Positions 60,182-64,000 of a DNA stretch of 64,000 nt are shown here, piece by piece. Source of the stretch: Chitinophagaceae bacterium UBA4407. GTDB lineage: Bacteria > Bacteroidota > Bacteroidia > Chitinophagales > Chitinophagaceae. Made by a program: the position numbers and the translations under genes. The DNA lies in NCBI GenBank assembly GCA_002390845.1, contig DGQT01000010.1, positions 1 through 64,000 on the forward strand. The letters are read 5' to 3'. Every line of letters starts with the position of its first letter. Positions within the stretch are counted from its first letter, which is position 1. The notes beneath the pieces are model-generated. The model was given only the letters and a program-made list of their open reading frames with translations, did not search any database and was not told the DNA's origin.

Positions 60182-61891
60182 TTAAATCGTTACATTTTTC
60201 GAGAGATCAAAATCAATAACTTTTAACTGAAGGTTTTCTTCGCCGTTCCATTCATTAAGGTCTATTGTATAAACAACATCGATGGGCGCCTGCTGCTGGA
60301 GCAAAGAAAATTTTTCTGCGAGATTAAAACCAATACCGGTAATAGTGCTGTTGGTTTGCTTTAAAACAAAGCGCACATGTTTTTCTTTTACAATGCGTGA
60401 GTAACCGGTTTCTGTAACATTTCTTGTAATAAAAACGGGGCGCATATTTTCGGGGCCGTAGGGCTCCATTTGTTGGATAATGCTAAAGAAAGATGGGGTA
60501 ATATCTTTAAAATCTATTTCGGCATCAATCAGCATTTCGGGTATCAGCAATTCGGGTTTAATGGTGGCTGCAACAACGGCTTCAAACTGATCTGCAAATT
60601 GCTGAACATTGGTTTCAAGCAGTGTCATTCCTGCTGCTGCAAAATGGCCGCCATAGCCCAACAAACTTTCCCTGCATGCGTGAATGGCTTCGTACAAATT
60701 AAAACCCGGAACACTACGGGCACTGCCTGCAACAATATCGCCACTTTTGGTAAGTACTACGGTTGGTCTGTAAAAAGTTTCAATTAGCCTCGATGCTACA
60801 ATTCCAACAACGCCTTTATGCCAGTGATCGCGGTACACCACTGTTGTTTTGCGGTTGGTGAATTCAGCATTGCCGTTGATGATTGCTAAGGCTTCTTCTG
60901 TAATACTGCTGTCTGCTTCACGGCGGTCAGTATTGTCATCGTGAAGCATTTCGGCAAATGCGAGTGCATTGTTATAATCTGTTTCAATAAATAACTGTAC
61001 CGCTTTTTTTGCATCATCCATACGGCCTGCGGCGTTAATACGCGGAGCAATTACAAATACAAGATTCGTAATGCGTATTTCTTTTTGCAAACCCGCAAGC
61101 TGCATTAGTGCCTTAATACCCTTGCAGGGGTTTTCGTTTACTTTCTTAAGGCCATGAAAAGCCAGTATCCTGTTTTCGCCGGTAACAGGAACTATATCGG
61201 CAGCTATAGCTGTTGCAGTGAGATCGAGGAATTCCATCCAGGCTTTATCAGGCAATTCCCATGTTTCGCATAATGCCTGGATGAGTTTTAAACCTACGCC
61301 GCACCCGCATAATTCTTTGTAGGGGTAGTTGCAGTCATTTTGTTTGGGATTAAGTATGGCTATTGCAGGAGGCAATTGTGCATCGGGCAAATGATGATCG
61401 CAAACAATAAAATCTATGTTAAGTGTTTTTGCATAAGTGATAAGGTCGGTAGATTTAATGCCGCAGTCGAGGGAAATGATGAGTGAAAAATTATTTGCCT
61501 TTGCATGGTCTATGCCCAGTTTGGAAACGCCATATCCTTCCCTGTAACGGTGGGGGATATAAAAATCTACATTCGGATAAAGACTTATTAAAAACCGATA
61601 CATACAGGCAACCGAAGTTGTTCCATCAACATCATAATCGCCAAATACTAAAATCTTTTCGTTTAATGCCATTGCAGTTTTAATACGCGAAACTGCAGCC
61701 TGCATATCTTTCATAAGCCAGGGACTGTGCAAATCTGATAACTGCGGCCTGAACCAGGATTTGGCTTTTTCGAAAGTATCTATACCTCTCTGTACAAGTA
61801 TTTTACAAATTGCTTTGTGTATGCGCAAAGAAGTAAACAATGACGCAACATCAGTTTCCGGAGGGTTTAATATGGTCCACCTTTTTTTCAT
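60182..61891 (-). CDS. recJ: Single-stranded-DNA exonuclease RecJ
   Basis: RecJ degrades single-stranded DNA 5' to 3' in repair. The 569-residue enzyme has the DHH phosphoesterase motifs: VFGDYDVDGTTS (motif I), LDCGIKS (motif II), VCDHHLPD (motif III, DHH) and NPKQNDCNYPYKELCGCGVG (motif IV). The DHHA1 block is VAGSARSVPGFNLYEAIHACRESLLGYGGHFAAAGMTL, followed by the OB domain. Its ATG overlaps the last base of the polyprenyl synthase stop (TAATG), so it is translated with it. Confidence 0.97.
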   Translation of the reverse strand: MKKRWTILNPPETDVASLFTSLRIHKAICKILVQRGIDTFEKAKSWFRPQLSDLHSPWLMKDMQAAVSRIKTAMALNEKILVFGDYDVDGTTSVACMYRFLISLYPNVDFYIPHRYREGYGVSKLGIDHAKANNFSLIISLDCGIKSTDLITYAKTLNIDFIVCDHHLPDAQLPPAIAILNPKQNDCNYPYKELCGCGVGLKLIQALCETWELPDKAWMEFLDLTATAIAADIVPVTGENRILAFHGLKKVNENPCKGIKALMQLAGLQKEIRITNLVFVIAPRINAAGRMDDAKKAVQLFIETDYNNALAFAEMLHDDNTDRREADSSITEEALAIINGNAEFTNRKTTVVYRDHWHKGVVGIVASRLIETFYRPTVVLTKSGDIVAGSARSVPGFNLYEAIHACRESLLGYGGHFAAAGMTLLETNVQQFADQFEAVVAATIKPELLIPEMLIDAEIDFKDITPSFFSIIQQMEPYGPENMRPVFITRNVTETGYSRIVKEKHVRFVLKQTNSTITGIGFNLAEKFSLLQQQAPIDVVYTIDLNEWNGEENLQLKVIDFDLSKNVTI

Positions 61892-62853
61892 TAATATTTA
61901 CGGTCGGTTGTGTATCGTACCAGTTGCTCTAACGCTTCTTTCACTTCTCCATCAGGAAACTGGTTCAGAATTGCAAGCGCCTCATCCCTGTACTCAAACA
62001 TTTTTTTATATGCATAGGCAATGCCGCCGCTGTTATCTACCGCATCGATTACAAATTTGATTTTCTCTTTTTTTGAGCTTTCATTCTTTACGATATAAAT
62101 GATCTTTTTTTTAAGTGCCTTGTCGCAATTATTAAGTGTATAAATAAGTGGGAGTGTAAGTTTTTTTTCTTTTATATCGTTGCCGGTTGGTTTTCCGATA
62201 TTTTCATTTCCATAGTCAAAAAGATCGTCTTTGATTTGAAATGCCATGCCGGTTTTTTCGCCAAATAATTTTAATTGTTCAACTTTAATTGGATCTTTAA
62301 AAGTAGTACTGGCACCTGCGCCACATGCAGAAGCAAGCAGAGAAGCTGTTTTGCCTTTTATTATTTCGTAATAGATGTTTTCATCAATGTTTAAATTCCT
62401 GGCCTTTTCCATTTGAAGTAATTCGCCTTCGCTCATCATTTTAACTGCTTCTGACAGGATTTTTAAAACTTCGAAATCGTTGTTTTCAAGAGAAAGGATC
62501 AAACCTTTCGATAAAAGGTAATCACCAACCAGTACAGCAATCTTGTTTTTCCAAAGTGCATTTACAGAAAAGAAGCCACGCCTTTTTGCTGAATCGTCTA
62601 CTACATCATCATGAACAAGCGTAGCAGTATGTAGTAATTCTACAAGTGAGGCGGCCCTCAAGGTTGAATCATTAATCTCTCCTCCAAGTTTTGCGCAGAG
62701 TAAAACGAATTTAGGCCGCATTTGTTTGCCTTTCCTGTTAACGATATAGCGCATGATCCTGTCAAGCAACGGTACCCTGCTTTTTACCGCCTCTTTAAAG
62801 TAATTTTCAAAAGCGGTGATTTCTTTTGCAATGATCAAGGTTGATTTATCCAT
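61891..62853 (-). CDS. Polyprenyl (octaprenyl-like) diphosphate synthase
   Basis: This is a 320-residue trans-prenyl chain elongation enzyme that makes the quinone side chain or related prenyl diphosphates. The first aspartate-rich motif is LVHDDVVDDSAKRRG, and the second is FQIKDDLFDYG. The residues before the first motif (LLHTAT) are small, which allows longer chains. It is cytosolic or membrane-associated. It is first in a two-gene operon with recJ. The start is ATG 62853. Confidence 0.95.
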   Translation of the reverse strand: MDKSTLIIAKEITAFENYFKEAVKSRVPLLDRIMRYIVNRKGKQMRPKFVLLCAKLGGEINDSTLRAASLVELLHTATLVHDDVVDDSAKRRGFFSVNALWKNKIAVLVGDYLLSKGLILSLENNDFEVLKILSEAVKMMSEGELLQMEKARNLNIDENIYYEIIKGKTASLLASACGAGASTTFKDPIKVEQLKLFGEKTGMAFQIKDDLFDYGNENIGKPTGNDIKEKKLTLPLIYTLNNCDKALKKKIIYIVKNESSKKEKIKFVIDAVDNSGGIAYAYKKMFEYRDEALAILNQFPDGEVKEALEQLVRYTTDRKY

Positions 62854-62868
62854 TCGTAGAAGTTAGCT

Positions 62869-62899
62869 GCAAGATAACCGCAAATAATATTTTTTTCAA
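62869..62899 (-). promoter_or_regulatory. Promoter candidate of the prenyl synthase-recJ operon
   Basis: On the minus strand TTG (62899-62897) is followed after 20 nt by TATCTTGC (62876-62869), one base short of TAnnTTTG. The ATG is 15 nt further on. Confidence 0.5.
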
Positions 62900-62961
62900 T
62901 TGTAACTTTTTTCCATCTTATTTAAATGCTTGGGAATAACATTTAAAATAAACTGCAAAAA

Positions 62962-62992
62962 TTTGGTAATTCATAACCAATGGTTAATTTTG
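62962..62992 (+). promoter_or_regulatory. Strong promoter of the outer-membrane protein gene
   Basis: TTTG at 62962-62965, a 19-nt spacer, and TAATTTTG at 62985-62992 make a full match to the Bacteroidota consensus. The ATG at 63039 leaves a leader of about 40 nt. This is the best promoter in the window. Confidence 0.75.
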
Positions 62993-63038
62993 CCTTAATA
63001 TATTTATGGGAATTTTACAAAAACATTAAATTTCACCT

Positions 63039-64000
63039 ATGGTAAGCAGAAAGTACTTTGCACTTTTAGTCCTTTCAGGACTAATTGCGACCGCTACATT
63101 CGCTCAGAAAAGCGATGCGGGTTATGGCTGGGTTTTGGATTCTTCAAAGAGATCAGTGAAGAATATGCCACAGCAGAATGAGTTTATGAACAACCAATAT
63201 CCTTATCCTTCAAAACCCAGGAGTATGTGGGAATTGGGTGTAAGTGGTGGAGTTTCATATATAAAGGGAGATGTTTCCAGTAAGCTGGGTTATGGCGGAG
63301 GATTGTCTTTTAGAAAAGCATTGAGCCATGTTTTCTCAGTAAGATTGGGATGGCAGGGTGCTTTTAATTATGGATTAGACTCTCGTACATCCACTGGCCT
63401 CTCCTCAGCAGGATTCAGCGGCCCCGGCCATAATCCATGGAAAGACATTTATACATCTGCAGGAGACAAATTTGTATATAATTATCGTACACAGGCCCAT
63501 CAGTTATATGCTGATGTTATTACGTCTTTAAACGCCTTTAGTGGCTATAGAGGTAATCCTAAAGTTGATTATTATGTTTTGGCAGGTTACAGTTATAACA
63601 GCTTTGACGTTGACGTAAATGCGCTTAATGGCAACACTAAATATAATTTTGGCAGCATCAATTACAATCAGAGTAAAAAAGATGTGAAGAAAGATCTTAA
63701 AGATCTTCTTGATAAAAGCTATGAAAACAATGCATCCTTTGGCGATGCAAATACTGGAACCACATCAAGGTTAAGTGGAAACCAGTTGCTTCATCATGCA
63801 TTGGATCTTGGTGGTGGCGTTTCTTTCAGGGTAACAGATAGAATTAATATTGGTGTTGAGCAGAAATTCGTACTTCCGTTTGGTGATGAGCTTGATGGTA
63901 AAGCAGCCGGTATCTCAAGGGATATATGGAGCACTACTCAATTCAGGATTAACTTAAACATGGGAAGTTCTTCGAAAAATGTTTTGCCTTTATGGTGGCT
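63039..64000 (+). CDS. Outer-membrane beta-barrel protein, N-terminal part (probably OmpA family)
   Basis: The frame is open from ATG 63039 to the window end (320 codons, no stop). A signal peptide, MVSRKYFALLVLSGLIATATFAQ, is followed by a barrel-like region: GVSGGVSYIKGDVSSKLGYGGGLSFRKALSHVFSVRLGWQG, YYVLAGYSYNS, and VGVEQ-like EINIGVEQKFVLPFGDEL-type strands. The last visible residues, SSSKNVLPLWW, resemble the join before an OmpA C-terminal domain in related proteins. That part is beyond the window. A consensus promoter lies upstream, fitting an abundant envelope protein. Confidence 0.85.
   Translation, partial: MVSRKYFALLVLSGLIATATFAQKSDAGYGWVLDSSKRSVKNMPQQNEFMNNQYPYPSKPRSMWELGVSGGVSYIKGDVSSKLGYGGGLSFRKALSHVFSVRLGWQGAFNYGLDSRTSTGLSSAGFSGPGHNPWKDIYTSAGDKFVYNYRTQAHQLYADVITSLNAFSGYRGNPKVDYYVLAGYSYNSFDVDVNALNGNTKYNFGSINYNQSKKDVKKDLKDLLDKSYENNASFGDANTGTTSRLSGNQLLHHALDLGGGVSFRVTDRINIGVEQKFVLPFGDELDGKAAGISRDIWSTTQFRINLNMGSSSKNVLPLWW

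Overview
The window looks like a chromosomal segment of a Bacteroidota bacterium, most likely Chitinophagaceae. The evidence is a SusC/SusD pair, a type IX secretion C-terminal domain, promoters of the TTTG-N19-21-TAnnTTTG type, an arginine operon using an N-acyl-ornithine carbamoyltransferase instead of classical ArgF, DUF5777 and YceI proteins, and moderately AT-rich DNA. No rRNA, tRNA, CRISPR array, transposase or phage gene was recognised.

Layout. 1-8.4 kb: an LRR-Roc-COR-TIR protein, mfd, a DUF4870 membrane protein and a secreted CAP-domain protein. 8.9-12.3 kb (minus): a large secreted protein with a glycosidase-like head and a T9SS sorting tail. 13.3-22.4 kb: an arginine operon (GNAT N-acylglutamate synthase candidate, argG, argC, argD, a four-helix-bundle gene, argF', argB, argE', argH). 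22.5-33.1 kb: a PAS histidine kinase, a small exported protein, an AsmA-like protein, feoB, a LON-domain protein, a glycosyltransferase and meaB. 33.4-42.1 kb (minus): a periplasmic module (OB-fold protein, two haem-motif lipoproteins, two YceI proteins, a duplicated DUF5777 barrel) ending in a propeller-type LytS kinase and a LytTR regulator. 42.2-44.4 kb: recR and an MFS transporter. 45.1-58.6 kb: a LacI regulator, SusC, SusD, a UnbV/VCBS lipoprotein, a haloperoxidase/PAP2 lipoprotein and a CRTAC1-type protein, apparently one uptake and processing locus. 59.0-62.9 kb: an adenosine deaminase, then recJ and a polyprenyl synthase (minus). From 63.0 kb an outer-membrane barrel protein runs off the end.

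The most striking feature is not a gene. Many intergenic gaps carry a repeat family of about 55-70 bp units, usually in facing inverted pairs. The inner end holds a core TTGCGTCGCACACTTGTAC (or variant TTGTGTCACTCACTTGTAC) and the outer, gene-facing end reads like TTTTTTGAGCCCGGC. I find about thirty units. Pairs sit in tandem, convergent and divergent gaps, abut stop codons, and stop just short of promoters. Two pairs enclose a whole gene (argH, adenosine deaminase). At least two units appear to be interrupted by other sequence exactly at the core. This looks like a mobile or structural repeat family (REP/BIME- or MITE-like), and I cannot match it to a named one.

Several long open frames begin inside these repeats. 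Their true starts lie further in (mfd, recR, the CAP protein, the haloperoxidase-like protein), supported by promoters, signal peptides or family-typical N-termini.
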